Source: Usnea hakonensis
Taxonomy: Eukaryota; Ascomycota; Lecanoromycetes; Lecanorales; Parmeliaceae
Assembly (NCBI GenBank): GCA_013423325.1
Contig: BLJB01000144.1
Coordinates: forward strand, 26,972 to 90,971
Length of the DNA: 64,000 nt
Direction: 5' to 3'
Shown here: one piece after another, positions 45,240 to 57,565 of the stretch
Layout of the letters: each line of letters starts with the position of its first letter
How positions within the stretch are numbered: position 1 is the stretch's first letter
Notes under the pieces: model-generated
The model's database searches: none
Seen by the model: only the letters and a program-made list of their open reading frames with translations
Told to the model about the DNA's origin: nothing
Position numbers and translations under genes: made by a program

Positions 45240-46364
45240 CTTGTCAGGGTATTCGATCTATAGTTTGGAGAGCAGCAAGTACGTGTAGTGTCTGACAAGC
45301 TTGACATGGCAAAGCCCAGGTCTCACCTAGCGCATCATCAAGTCCGACAATCGCTAATGTGAGATGTAAAGGAATTGCTTCGGCCGCGCGGACAAGTCTT
45401 TTGATCATCGCATGAATGTGGACCAATTTTTTCCTTCGAACACAAACTTTAGTGGTGGTACATATCAGTATAGCCAAGCATGGAATGATGCTCTATTTTT
45501 GGGTATCAAGTGGCCAGAGAATGGCTTTGACTGTTACCTCTGGTAGTAAACACAAGGCTACGTACCCATTGGCGACGATCATTCCAGAGAAGTCCTTCGA
45601 GAATGTTTGTAATCTGCGGAGGACCTCTTTGACACCCACGGCTATTGACATCAATGAACTGATCGATCGAGAGACTCGATTCTTTAATGTTCCTAATTTG
45701 GTGGCAGTGGAGTCGCCTTGGCTGATTAAGAGCCTGGAACTCGATGATCTGGTATCAAGGTGCTTAATGATTTGAGTAGAAACATGGTTGTCTCTGAGAG
45801 TCCATTCTGCGATGGCGCTCTGAAGACTAGCAAGGTCTGTGGGAAGTGTACCCACATTTTTGAAGATATGTGTCGTGTTCGAGAAAAACTTCTGGGACTG
45901 GGCGTAGAAATTATTCATTTCCATTTTCGTTGTAGCATCGACGCCAGCTTTGAGCTTCTCCAGCAATGACATCTCGGACATGACCACCTTTGTCAACTCA
46001 TCCACGTCCTTTTTCGTGGTCAGCGAGCAATGAAGCCTACGCCCTATGGTATGGTAGGTAGTGTTGTGGAGGACTGAGAGCGACCAAGACTCTTTTCGTT
46101 TGGTCGCATTTTTTTAATGAAAGCCTGAATCGGCTGATGGCGGTGAATTGCAACTGCACGGATGTGTTCTAGCTGCTCTATCTCATCCGTACCACTAGGC
46201 TCTATTTGTAGGAGTCGCTGTGGTGTTCTTTGCAGAAGATGTAGCTCAGCTCCTAGCTGCTGAAAGTGGTGCGGGGCAGTGCGATAACTGCGTACTTCTA
46301 GAGCGACGCGCTAAAAAAGGTTGAGAAGAGCGATCACATCGCCGGTCCCATAGCCAAAGCTCAT
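45240..46364 (-). pseudogene. decayed fungal STAND-associated/ubiquitin-like-domain gene
   Basis: From ATG 46364 the frame reads MSFGYGTGDVIALLNLF, then hits TAG at 46313-46311, then continues in frame with RVALEVRSYRTAPHHFQQLG and helical sequence. This is the N-terminal helical domain seen in many fungal NLR-like and ubiquitin-like-domain proteins. Near 46045 the frame must change to reach SLTTKKDVDELTKVVM and a 170-codon helical segment (45493-46005). A likely intron leads to LVRAAEAIPLHLTL then DDALGETWALPCQ at about 45290-45400, the conserved DALG(R)-x-x-LP core of the ubiquitin-like domain. With one stop and one frameshift the gene is probably inactive. No downstream nucleotide-binding domain is present. 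Family naming is by motif memory. Confidence 0.6.
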
Positions 46365-47454
46365 GGTGGTTGGTGTCGAAGATGATGCTTTGGGATATAA
46401 AAACTCATGGCTTGATTGAAATCAGGCTATTGACAGTTGAAAGTGGAAGTAGTATTATGCGGATGCTATTAGATAGCAGACAAGGTGAAATTATTGGCCG
46501 ATGTTGACGGTGGCATGCCAGAAGCTCTATGGAAGGAGGCGGGCATCAAACCGGTGACCACCGGCTATATCAGGCATACAAGAAAGCTCGGAGCAGCCTG
46601 ATATCGCGCTGGAAAAGGTAGTACTTAGAGAAAGATTAGGTCACCTCTTCAAAAGGCTATTTACTGTATTTGAGCCATTTAGCATTAATTGCGATTACGA
46701 AAGACCATTCTCTTCACACCCTCGGGTTCCTCTGTTCGCGATTTTAGCATCTGTTCATATACGTGTAGTACGCTCTTAAAGCACTGATCTTGAAATCCTG
46801 ATCTATCTCTAGAGAAAAGATAATTCAGACCAGCGAAAGGAGAGATGTGAGACAGTAAGAAGAGGAATATGCGATGCCAAAGCGAATAGTAGTAGCCGAG
46901 AAGCTTCGGAGAATTTAAATTGCGGGGGAAGGTAAAACCGCAATAAGACCATGTGCTATCGTTAATACAAAAAGTTGGGATGGCTATCCTATCATCTGGC
47001 AGGAGGCTGAGGTCAGGGGCTCGTTCCCAGGGCCAAAGCGCAGACCATCCGGCTCAAATGATGACGTGTCTTTCGGAAAATGGGCGCTTGCCCGTGCATC
47101 AGCTGAACTAGGCTGATCCAATCATGCTTGTAGTAGAATTGGTGGGTACTGGGTACCAATGTTCATTATAATCTCACTCCGCGGCGCAGTGTACGGTTGC
47201 ATATAGCATTGGTGGCGTCGACATAGCCGCCCAGATGCTTGCACGCTAGCTTGATGGAGAAACAGTTCTATCGTAATTTAATCCCGCACTAAGATAGAGG
47301 GTAAAGAAAACGACTACCTTAATCCGGGAACAGATTAGCGCCCGTAATTACCAAAACTTCCACTCTCTTATCCTGCATTTCAACTCAAGTATATTTTATT
47401 ATAACGAACAACTCTGTCATCTTCTAATGCTCTTTCAAGATCGCCTGCAAGGCT
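46365..47454. other. gene-poor stretch
   Basis: No open frame of note on either strand and no recognised element. This is the emptiest kilobase of the window. Confidence 0.5.
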
Positions 47455-47676
47455 TTAGCACCAATTTTGCGCGTCCAAGTGCGTAAAATCTGTTGGGTCT
47501 AGTCTTCCAGATGCAGAGAAATAGTGAATTGAAATATAGTCGTTCTTTTGAAACCCTGGAACCCCCCCTGAAAGGCTGAAAGCAGCCTCTACAATTGGTC
47601 CCTGCAGCCCATCCTCGCCCCGGAGCATTGCAACGCCCTGAATACGATCTCGGCGCCTACAAATAGCACAATGCCT
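47455..47676 (-). pseudogene. orphan 3' exon or gene fragment
   Basis: An open stretch of 73 codons with coding-like composition ends at TAA 47457-47455 (reads GEDGLQGPIVEAAF, FQKNDYISIHYF, LDAQNWC). It is preceded by an ACATAG acceptor-like site. No start codon and no upstream partner exon could be found. It may be a remnant of a lost gene or the last exon of an unrecognised one. Confidence 0.3.
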
Positions 47677-48333
47677 CTATGTACCCCTCACCAAGTCCTG
47701 GTCAGTCCCACTGCAAGGTCCAAAGGCCCCACCAAGCTACAATGGGGCTTGACGCTCGATGTGGAGATGGTGCGCAGGAATCCTGTTCAGGGATACAGTC
47801 TGTCGTAGATTGACTGTCCCGAGTCAACTTGATCCCGTGGAATTAGCAAGTACCTAGAACACTAAGCCTGAGGTACAGTATCTTCGATGATGCATTCGAG
47901 AGGCAAAGCAGAATGGGGGCTGACCTGCTTATTGACTACAATGGTTGCAAATCATACATGCAATGTCGGCGTAGTTAATGCGCCTTCAGATACTAAACTT
48001 AGCATCAGCGTCATGGCTTTCAGGTGCAGCTGTCAGCCCGTGTCAAGTAATCATTCTTCAGCTTCTTTTAGCGGCCATGGCATCGAGCGGCAGATCACTG
48101 AGGCCTGCTACGAGCTAGCGTCCTTCAAGGTTATATTCTCCCCGTTCAAAGCCCCGAAAAGTCTTTAAGGGATCGACCTTATTATTTTCACCATTGTGAA
48201 GGTTCGAAACTTAAATCACATATACTTACATTTCTCTCAACTTTATCTTCAATTTAAACCTCCATTAGTCAGGTCGACCATGTGCTAGCCTTATTCTCTT
48301 AGCATTCCTTGTTGTCAGTCTTCGCTCGTGAAG
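47677..48333. other. promoter region of the large ATPase gene
   Basis: No gene supported; a 93-codon frame at 47887-48168 has no family resemblance. Confidence 0.5.
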
Positions 48334-51300
48334 ATGTTGACTCCCTCCCAAATAGAGGCGCGCCAGTTCATTGCGGATGTAAGGGAAGATAATGGTGGTG
48401 TCACTACGGAAGACCGAGACTTTCTAGTTGCTAACCTGCCATCGGCTCTTCGAGCATTGCAAAAGACAAGAAGACAGCTCGCGGACTCTATCAAGATGTA
48501 AAGCACTTGCACCTCCTGGGAATGTGGCTAATCTTCTCAGTCTTGTCGATAACCTCTACTCGAAAGAAAGTCGCTTTCTCTACGAGCTTATACAGAACGC
48601 GGAAGACAACTCTTACTCTACAGCGACGGCAAACGGTGACAGCCCCTTTCTAGCGTTCAGACTCTATCCAGATAGCATCGTCATTGACTCGAATGAGGAT
48701 GGCTTCTCCGAAAGCAACATCAGAGCCATTTGCTCCGTCGGCAATTCTACAAAGAAGCAAAGTGCAGGATACATTGGCGAGAAAGGAATCGGCTTCAAGT
48801 CTGTTTTCAAAGTTGCACAGAAAGTTCATATTCAGTCCGGGCCATTCTCTTTCGCCTTTTCGCATACCCAAGAGGAGGACGACGATGGTTTGGGCATGAT
48901 CACACCGTACTATCAGGACGCTGAAGAGCTTTCAAATGATGTACGCACGCGTATGGTATTGACACTTATGGATTCTGTTAAATTCGAAGAGCTGGCTTCT
49001 GAGTTTCGGGCCATCCCTGACACCTTTCTGATGTTCTTGAGCCGATTACAGCGACTATCCATAGACCTATATCCGCCAGACAGCACACATACGACTACTC
49101 AGTACTCGAAACGAGAAACCAAAGACGATGGGCTGTACACGACGTTTCTTACAAAGGATTCGCGCAAGGGTACACAAGAGTCGACCTCAGAACAGAAATA
49201 CTATGTCATGAAGAGCGATCTCCACAATCTCCCTTTCGATGAGGCGAGAAAAGACAAGAAAGGAACAAGCATTGATCAAGCAACAGTCGTTCTCGCTTTT
49301 CCGGTCGATGAGCACGATGAGCCTGTCCTCAAGCAGCAATACACTTATGCTTTCTTGCCATTGCGTCGAGTAGGATTCAACTTCTTAATCCAAGCCGACT
49401 TCGTCACTCAAGCCAATCGGGAAGTTGTGGTACATTCTAGAAGAAACCAAGCTGTTTTGAAAGGGGTCGCCAAAGCATTTGCGGACGCCATGGTCGTCTT
49501 CTGCAAGCGTCTATCGCTTAGATATCGGTGGATGAGATATCTACCTGAAGATTCCATTTCAGATGATTTCTGGAAGACATTATGGCCCTTGATTCGTGAA
49601 AAGCTTGAAGAAATTTCCCTTTTAGAGCCATGGAGTGGCATTGGTCTCTACAAGCCTTCCGACCTCGAGAAGCTCTCCAAAACATTCGTCGCGTTAGATG
49701 GAAGTCCTTTGTTACCGGACCTCGAGGGCGCAGAAGTTTACCTCTCACCGAAGTATACAGAGGCAGACTTCCAGATACTCAAACGCCTAGGGACAATATC
49801 GCTCCAATGGACCAAGTTTGTTGATCGTCTAGATGCTGATCTCCGCGTCCATGGCTCGAAATGGAGAGAACTGGAGAACAATGCCGACTGGCGTACACGG
49901 ATCTGCAAACTACTCTTGACAGCCATTGCGAAACCCGATCAACACAAGCGCTTGAGAGCGCTTACCTTGATTCCATTGCATGATGGAAGATGGATATCCA
50001 GCACTTCGGGGACCAAAGTATACTTCCCCAAGACTGACGGTGTTCCAATTCCTGTAGATCTAGGCCTCGATCTTCTCTGCCAGATAGCTGCTGAGAATGT
50101 TGCTTGGGCAGATCTCCATTTAGCTTTAGGCGCAATAAGCTGTCCGCAAGAGTATGTGATCAATTCGATTTACAAGCGTTATGAAGCTGCGAGCCTTGAC
50201 AACTTCAAATTGTCCAACGCTGTTGCTCATATCAGGTATTTATATTTTTTCCTTCCGCAAGATCATTTTACCTTATCTTCCCCGATTCGACTTGCCAATC
50301 AGCACGGCTCTCTACTCGATGAATACCAATATATTTACTTCCCTGAAGAGAAAGATGACTACAGTCCAGCAAAATTCTTCAAGCAAGATAACCAACTTCC
50401 TGGCCTTCCGGTACATTATCTACATGAAGACTATTTGAACGCAGTTGATCCCGAGATCATCCGCAACGGCCGGGCGTGGATGAGCTTCCTTAAGATGAAA
50501 CTTGGGGTCCGCCAGGTACCTGGGCTCCCTGCTCAAAATCTCGGTGGACTGTCGAAAGAATTTCAGTATATCGTTGATCATCGATCGGATAAATTGCTAG
50601 GAATTCTGAAGCGTGAATGGGGTTCCTATCGTTTCGTTATCGGTATCAATCATGGAGCGAAAAAGAGTCTGCTGAAAAGCACCGTGCTTCTCGAAAATGG
50701 CCACAGGACGGCTCTGGAAAGCACATTCTTGCCCGTACCCAAACTTAAGCAGATAGCTACGGAACTCGGTATTGCTGACGTATTTCCTTTCATTGCCATA
50801 TCCGAGCCTATTCGAGACGAGCAAAAATTGAATTGGGTGTTTGTGCAGGACTTGGAAATTGGCATTGAGGAAGATCTGTATTTCTACATCTCTTCTCTGA
50901 CAGCGCTCAAAAAGACCAACCCTACGCTCAGCACTACTTCTGCGAGAGACAATTTGATTAGGATATACAGAAACATTCAGTCAAGGTGTGGTGAGTATCT
51001 TGAAGGTGTTCGGTATGTCTCTGTACAATCTTGCCTTTTTCCGGGCTAATGAACGACTAGCTCTTATTTCAGGAACTCCATGATTTGGATCAAGCCGTCA
51101 AATCGCTTTGAGTCTTCATGGATCTCGCCTGCAGACTGTGTTTGGGACGGTCCGCAATGGCTCAAGTCAAAGCAGTGTCTAAAGCTCGAGGCCTACCTTG
51201 AGCTTGAGCCTCTTTTCAAGGTGTCACTGAACATTCCTGATGCCTCTCAAATGGATGTCATCAATGATCTACTTATGTTAAAGAGCCATGGCAGGAATGG

Positions 51301-54300
51301 GAATGCTGTGAGAATTGAAACCGGCGGTGCGCCATACGAAGTCACTTCAGTCGTACAGCCCCATACAACAAACCCAAATGAAAAGTTCCAAAGCATTACT
51401 GCCATGAAGGAGTATGAGCAGCGTTCATTTGAGGTAAACGAGTATTGCCGTTTACTTGCAAAGTGTTACTGACTACGTTTCAAAGGAGCTCCGTCTAGAA
51501 GACTATGATATGGGGAGGTACCCGTTAAACACTAAGACTTCGTTCTGTAAATCAAAGGCATTCCCTGGATTCGAAAATGATCAACTTGTTGAGGAGGCTG
51601 AGAAGCGATATGATTACTTATGGCAGAAGCACTCGTTGCCTGGAGTTGAACAGAACCTAGAGAGCTGGAAAACTTTGCAATTTACCTTTGAAAGTTCCGC
51701 CTTGGTGTACATTCCAGAGGAAAATGCTTGGTACCCTCCGTCACAATGCGTCTGGGTGAAGCCAAGTATTAAGATCCCGGGAAGAGCTTCTATTGCTGAC
51801 GCATATCCACTGCTTGGCACATTCTTCACGACAGTCCTAAATACACCAAAGCCAACCGTCAAGATGTGTGTTGAGTCAATGATAGCTGAAGCGAAAGGCA
51901 ACGTATCTGTAGCGCGAATTAAGGAGACTATGAGACTGATTTGCAGCTTGGGTGTTGGGGAAAGTGATTTTTCGAGTCTACTCGAGGCCAACGTCTTACC
52001 GGTCAAGCTTGTAAATGGGGAGGGCGGCTTTGCCTCAGCTTCTTCCAAGGATGGGTGTCTAGATTTTGCGATCGTGGAGAGTAGCATTCACTGGGATGCC
52101 TTCAAGGGTAAAATCGTGGTCTTGGACTTTTCTCTCGGGGAAATCAGGGATACTAGACCACTTCTCCTAGCCATGGGCTTGAAAGAAAGATTTTCCTCGG
52201 AACTTGTGAAAGAAGTCACAAGAGTCAAGGGAGGCTCCAAGGACCATGAGATGACCAGGAATCTCCGCATCAAGAGTCAGGCTATTGTCCGGTATGAGTT
52301 CCTCACGGGCCCTCGATAGGAACATGAAATAGCAATGAGGCTGTATATGGCTGACCCCAACACAGATGTGCTTTTCAATTTGCTAGCCCGGACAAGAGAC
52401 AGGACGTAGCCTTGCTGTACCGAAAGTTCAAGCGCGCAATGGTCTACGTGAGTGACGGCATTAGACGCTCGCTGCAGATCACGCAGGATGGACGCAGCAT
52501 TCAGAGCGCACCCAGCCGTGCGGATCTCCATCTTGAGGAAGCAGAAGATGCTTTACGACTTTATCTACCGAAGGCCGAGGCTGAGCGCGATATTTGCTTC
52601 GAATCTGACCTTCCTCGCAGGCTGTGTACATTCCTGGGTATCACTGATCCAGGAGCATTAGCTGTTGTGGGAAGCGTGTTCCGAAAAGACAACCCGGTCG
52701 TCATTGACAGGATCCTTGAGAAAGCAGGAGTCAGTCAAGGTGATTGTGACTTTGCTGCCTTGGATGAAGAGCTTGGTTGGTCAGAAGGCGAGTCAGACGT
52801 TGAGACTCTGATCGAGACCGCCAGTAACACCAGGCTTTCCACCGCAATTTCTGCTCCGCATTCGTACACACCCACTGGTTGGGCAAGATGGAAAGACGGA
52901 CGTTCCGGCAGTAATAGTGCGGAGACCGTACGCGATGAAATCATGCCGGGTTCCTTGCACGAGGAACCTCAGAGAGAGCCCCAGGACATAGCTTACAAGC
53001 TCATCCTCGAACACGTGGTCAATGTTGCAAGACGACGTGTACTTGCTGGCGTTGTGGAGCCAATAGGGCTCTGGGATGAGAATCTAGTAGCCACTGAAGC
53101 TTTGACCCAGGAAATCATTCATACAGCTTTTGCAAATCACACGAAAGAAAGGAATTTCAAGGTTGGAGCTGCAGGCGAACTCTACGTATTTGAGTATCTG
53201 AAGGGACTCGGTCTGCCAGGATTTGGGTTGGAGAACTGGAAGAGCGAGATCAGAGACCGTGTTAAGGTACACACCGACTATCAAGACGTCAAGAAATACG
53301 AAAGTCGAAGTGCCATTGCCGATTTCGAGTACCTGGATGATTTGAGCACACTTACCCAATTTTTGATCCACAAGGGTTATTTGAGTTGGAGCTCGTGGAA
53401 TAGCAAGAAGCCTCTCTATTATATCGAGATCAAGACAACAATGAGTTCAAATTGGCAAGAACCTTTCTTCATGAGTAAAGCCCAGGAACGACATGTAAGC
53501 GCCTCTATCCTTCAGATTGGGTATCGCTGACATGGTATCAGATTCGCGAAAAGCGTATTGAACATGGCAAAACGAGTTCGAGCATCTACATGATCTGGCG
53601 AATTTTCAATTTGGGTCAGGGCGATAGAACAGGCATGCATATTTATCTCGACCCCGAGACGCTGAGGGAAAATGATGTGCTAGAATTCAGCACACACACA
53701 TGGGCTGTGAAGCCCCTTATAAACCTGGACCGGCCAACAGAGATAGTAGGAGCAGCAGCTCAGAGAAGCGGCAACACTGGAACCAAGGATACCAAAAAGC
53801 ATTCGGGATCCGCAAATTTTGGCAGCTTCGGCTCCTCCGCCTCAGAGAGCGTCCAGGGCAGCAGTAACCGGGCTTTTAGGTCATCAACGCTTGAGTCTCA
53901 AGAAAAGACGGACTCTCTAGGGGGCAATCCGTCTGGCTCAAAATCAGCAGCTTCCATCAACAACCCATTGACCCAGTCCCTTCCAAGGAGTAATCTATTC
54001 GGAAATATCAAATCCCCACCAAGGTTAGGTACATTCTCCGCGTCCGATGGCGTATCTCTCAACAACGAAACACCTATATCCTCTTTCCTAAGTCTATTTG
54101 GCTCAAATGCCACATCTTCCAATAGCGGCATCTCAAAAGCGTCACCAGAAGGCGGCCTGTTCGCCGCTAACACTATCGTTACCAATGATTCCGTTTCGAA
54201 GGCTAGTACCACAGGCCTTAATTTTGACACGGCTCCCAGCACGACTCGTCTCTCGGGCTTCGGTTCCACTCCTAATCCTGTCTCTACAGGCTTCAATTTT

Positions 54301-55233
54301 GGTACGGTCAATAGTGACCCATCAAAATTTACGTCTCCCAGCGCGAATCCTTTCTCGGGGCTCGGTCCCACTCCGAAGGCTAGTTCTACAGGCTTTAATT
54401 CTGGCCCGATTGTAAACAATGACGGATCTGAAGGTGCATTTCGTAGCGCGAGTGGATTCCAGGGGTTCAATAACTTCACTAGTACCACATCCGAGACCCC
54501 GTCCGGAAAGGGTCTCTTTGGATCGACCGAGGGAAACTACAGTAGCAAGAGCTCTGAAGCTCCCTTTGCAAGTACCGCCTTCGGCACGAAGTCTGTCTCT
54601 TCGAACCACGACGCTTTGAAGTCTATGGGATCGACCCAATCGTTGGGGACATCCCAATCTTTACCTTCTGCAACGACTAGTGCATTTGGTGCAAACCCCT
54701 CTTGTGCAGACGAAAAAACCCCCGAGACTATTTCTACTGCAAAACTAAAGCCATTGGTTTCCGATGCAACAGGCTCAGTTTTTGGTCGAGCAGCGCTGGC
54801 GACAGAGAGTGGCTTTTCTCAGAGCGCGACCGGCAGTTCTGAATTCGGGACATCTTCTTCCACTCCCAGGGCCATATTAGGCACGGAAGCCACTGCTTCT
54901 ACTAGTCACGCGGCAAACAGTTCCACACCACCGATGGCTTACCTTTCGCAAATTCGCGAGGCGAGAAGTGAAGCCTCTCCGAAATCTAACACTCACAAGG
55001 CTACGCCGCCCGAGCCTACCATTTCTCAGCGAAGCATATTTAATCTACCACCGCGCGCTAAGACTCCTTCTCAGAAGTCTCCCGAAGGAGAGCAGAGGCC
55101 CTTGTTCGCCCCTGGAGCTCCAGATCTTTCACCATCGGCGACGGAAGGGAAAGCACAGGCACCTGAAACGCAGCCAACCGCTACCAGAGATGATACGAGT
55201 GACGAGAAGAAGAATGGTTGCGAGCAGCAGTAG
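48334..55233 (+). CDS. NO VEIN/sacsin-like GHKL ATPase with DUF3883 nuclease-like domain and FG-repeat tail
   Basis: Six exons (48334-48497, 48541-51012, 51073-51433, 51486-52291, 52366-53494, 53542-55233) encode 2207 residues. The 43-bp first intron joins ADSIKI-LVDNLYSKESRF in frame. The Bergerat ATP-binding fold is complete: N-box ELIQNAEDN (residues 70-78), DSNEDGF (104-110), and G2 box YIGEKGIGFKSVF (132-144). A long sacsin-like middle follows. Residues about 1530-1690 (GELYVFEYL, then YYIEIKTTMSSN with an E-x-K, then FFMSKAQERH) match the DUF3883/NO VEIN C-terminal domain, a PD-(D/E)xK-like fold. From about residue 1710 the chain is Ser/Gly/Thr-rich with around ten FG dipeptides (GFGST, LFGS, AFGT). 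The predicted role is chaperone-like or nucleic-acid-sensing ATPase; the tail suggests nuclear-pore or condensate association. Extra 3' exons after 55233 are possible, as a GTGAGT donor lies at 55275. Confidence 0.85.
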
Positions 55234-55898
55234 GCTTGAAAGACTTGAAAAAGTTCGCTTCCTTCCTTGGCTAGGTGAGTTTCGCCATCTGGCTCCTACA
55301 ATAATATCCGGCAAAACTGTTCCCACCTCCACAAGTGTCCTGCCTGACGAAATCCATCGATTTCGAGCGATGCAGGACAGCTAGGGTTCCTGATTGGGGC
55401 AATGCAGTAGTCACGTCGACTGGTGGTGCCATCTCCGACGACACTCAGGTTGCAGAGGATGTCGAATTCATCGATACCGTAGCTGCTGACTCGATTGACA
55501 TCGTTGTCCCTGTCGCAGGCGGCGTAGAAGATCGCTTTGGTGGACTTAGCGTTAGCCCTGAGATGCCGCAGGTTTGGAAACCCCTAGGTACGATAATTTC
55601 CACGGTCAGTCCAATTGCAAGTACAATTGTTACCGTGCAAGGGCGATTAGTCGCATACATTCTTCCTCATACCAAGATTCTCATTCTAATGATTTATCTT
55701 CGCCAGATCATCTGACCCGCCTGCCAAGCCCGAGACTGCATCTCCAGCGCAAAAGATCGAAACCCCACTTATGCAATCACGAGGTCGTCAGAGTACTTTG
55801 GAACTCGTGCAAGTCCAGAAGCGGTCGTGCGGTCCTAGCTGTCTCGATCTAAGAGAATGGGCATTTTCGATAGCTAGAACAATTCAGCATACGCTAAA
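55234..55898. other. 3' flank of the ATPase gene with possible extra exons
   Basis: A good donor (GTGAGT at 55275) and a CACAAG acceptor near 55336 would link an open frame up to 55715 (reads VEFIDTVAADSIDIVV). No frame continues cleanly from the upstream stop at 55233. Either alternative 3' exons or a recently lost C-terminus. Confidence 0.35.
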
Positions 55899-56539
55899 TG
55901 TTGCATATCATCCATAGGCTACCAAAATCCATGGATATAATAAATACCCATGGATATTTATAATACTCGTCGTACTATGACACCCATCTCATGGATATTT
56001 AATTATTTATTCCTTAGAGTATATAAATACTATAATTAGATTCTGAATAAAAAATATTTAAATTTAGTATAGATTTTCTAATTAGAAATTCATAATCTAT
56101 AAAAAATATTAATATTTAATAAAGTTGATATTGAGTGGAAATTTTTCAACTTTAGGGGAGGCTCCGAGGGTATCTCCCCCTTAGAGCCCCTAGAAAAAAA
56201 AAATTAAAAATCGAACTAATTTTTTCTAAGGGCTCCCGGGGTAGTCCCCCCCGGGAGCATACCCTAAAGTTGAAAAATTTCCACTCAATACCAACTTTAT
56301 TAAATATTAATATTTTTTAAAGATTTTAAATTTTGATTAGAAAATCTATACTAAATTTATATCTTTTTTAATTAGAATCTAAATATAATATATATATTCT
56401 TTAAAAAATAAATAATTAAATATCCATGAGATAGGTGTTATGGTACGACGAGTGTTATGAATATCTATAGAATTTTATTATATCCATGGCTGTCATATTA
56501 TATCCATGGATATCGATAGCCCATGGCTGTCATGCAACA
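55899..56539. mobile_element. 641-bp foldback (MITE-like) element
   Basis: The whole segment is one imperfect palindrome. Outer ends TGTTGCAT and ATGCAACA are inverted. Internal pairs include ATCCATGGATAT, CTCATGGATATTTAATTATTTATT and AAAGTTGAxATTGAGTGGAAA with their complements. Arms are about 310 bp around a short A/T centre at about 56200-56215. AT-rich, no coding capacity. Structure fits a non-autonomous foldback transposon; a clear target-site duplication could not be assigned. Confidence 0.8.
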
Positions 56540-57565
56540 TAAATGTGATTATTGGCGCACAGATATAGTCACTTGAGCCAAAGAAGTGGGGTGACACGAT
56601 GATGCAGTCCCCGTGATAAGCGACCGAAACGTTGATGCTTCATCTATTCCCCGCTAATCTAGAATGTTTTAATGGGCGAACTTAGACTCATCGAACTCGG
56701 CCCGCCTTGGATATGGTTTGAGCTTAATATCGACCCGGACTGTTGCCAAAGGGAGCCTCATTCTCAACCAGTAATCAAATCCTCTACTAAAATTACCTAT
56801 ATAATGGTCAGAGCTCGTATATCCCTTGAATCGTTTATCTTTGTAGAGAATGCATACTTGAAAGCAAATATTCGCGACTCAATCTTTTATCTTCGGTCTA
56901 GAATCTCAAACGCTGCGAGCCTGACTTCTAATCGCAGAAAGATCTAGCGTTTGCCCTTGCAGACATAATTTAGACTCCAGCAACCACTGGGATTCTTATG
57001 CACCTTACCCTAGGTTTAAAGTCTGATCTGACTTGAGTAGACATTACGCTATATACCTTGTCCACCTATGTATTACTGCTTTCGGCGGGAGGCTGGAAAA
57101 TCACAGTCAAAACGCCCCAAGGATACGATTCTGCTCAAACATTACATGCTACAGTGGAATGTCGGTGAATCCAGATCAAGACATTCGAGAGTTTGTTGAA
57201 AGATGTCATATGCGCCGACAGAGTATTCGACGGCCAGATCGTATTGACTCAATCATTAAGGGCAAAGAATCCTGTTAGGGCTTCGGATAGGGGCGGATGG
57301 GATGAACAATGCATGCGGTAGGTCCGTATGCAAGATGAGTGTGTTAATTTGGTAGGTTCTCGGAGAGCGGCGGATGTGCTAAACAATAAAAACCACATGC
57401 GGTAGGTCCGTAAGCACTAGAAGATGAGCGGCCATAAGGCTCAAATTTTGGGATCTACTTTAAATAAAGCATTCTTTGTCGCTATGGGATTGATTCTTGA
57501 AAGCGCTTTGCTAACATCCAGTGAGATATTTCATTTCTTGGGCGTCAACGTTGATAACAGTCAAG
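56540..57565. other. AT-biased intergenic region with a direct repeat
   Basis: No gene supported. The sequence CATGCGGTAGGTCCGTA, followed by a GCA and AGATGAG, occurs at about 57312 and again at about 57394. It lies within a diverged duplication of about 83 bp immediately before the multicopper oxidase gene. Confidence 0.55.
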
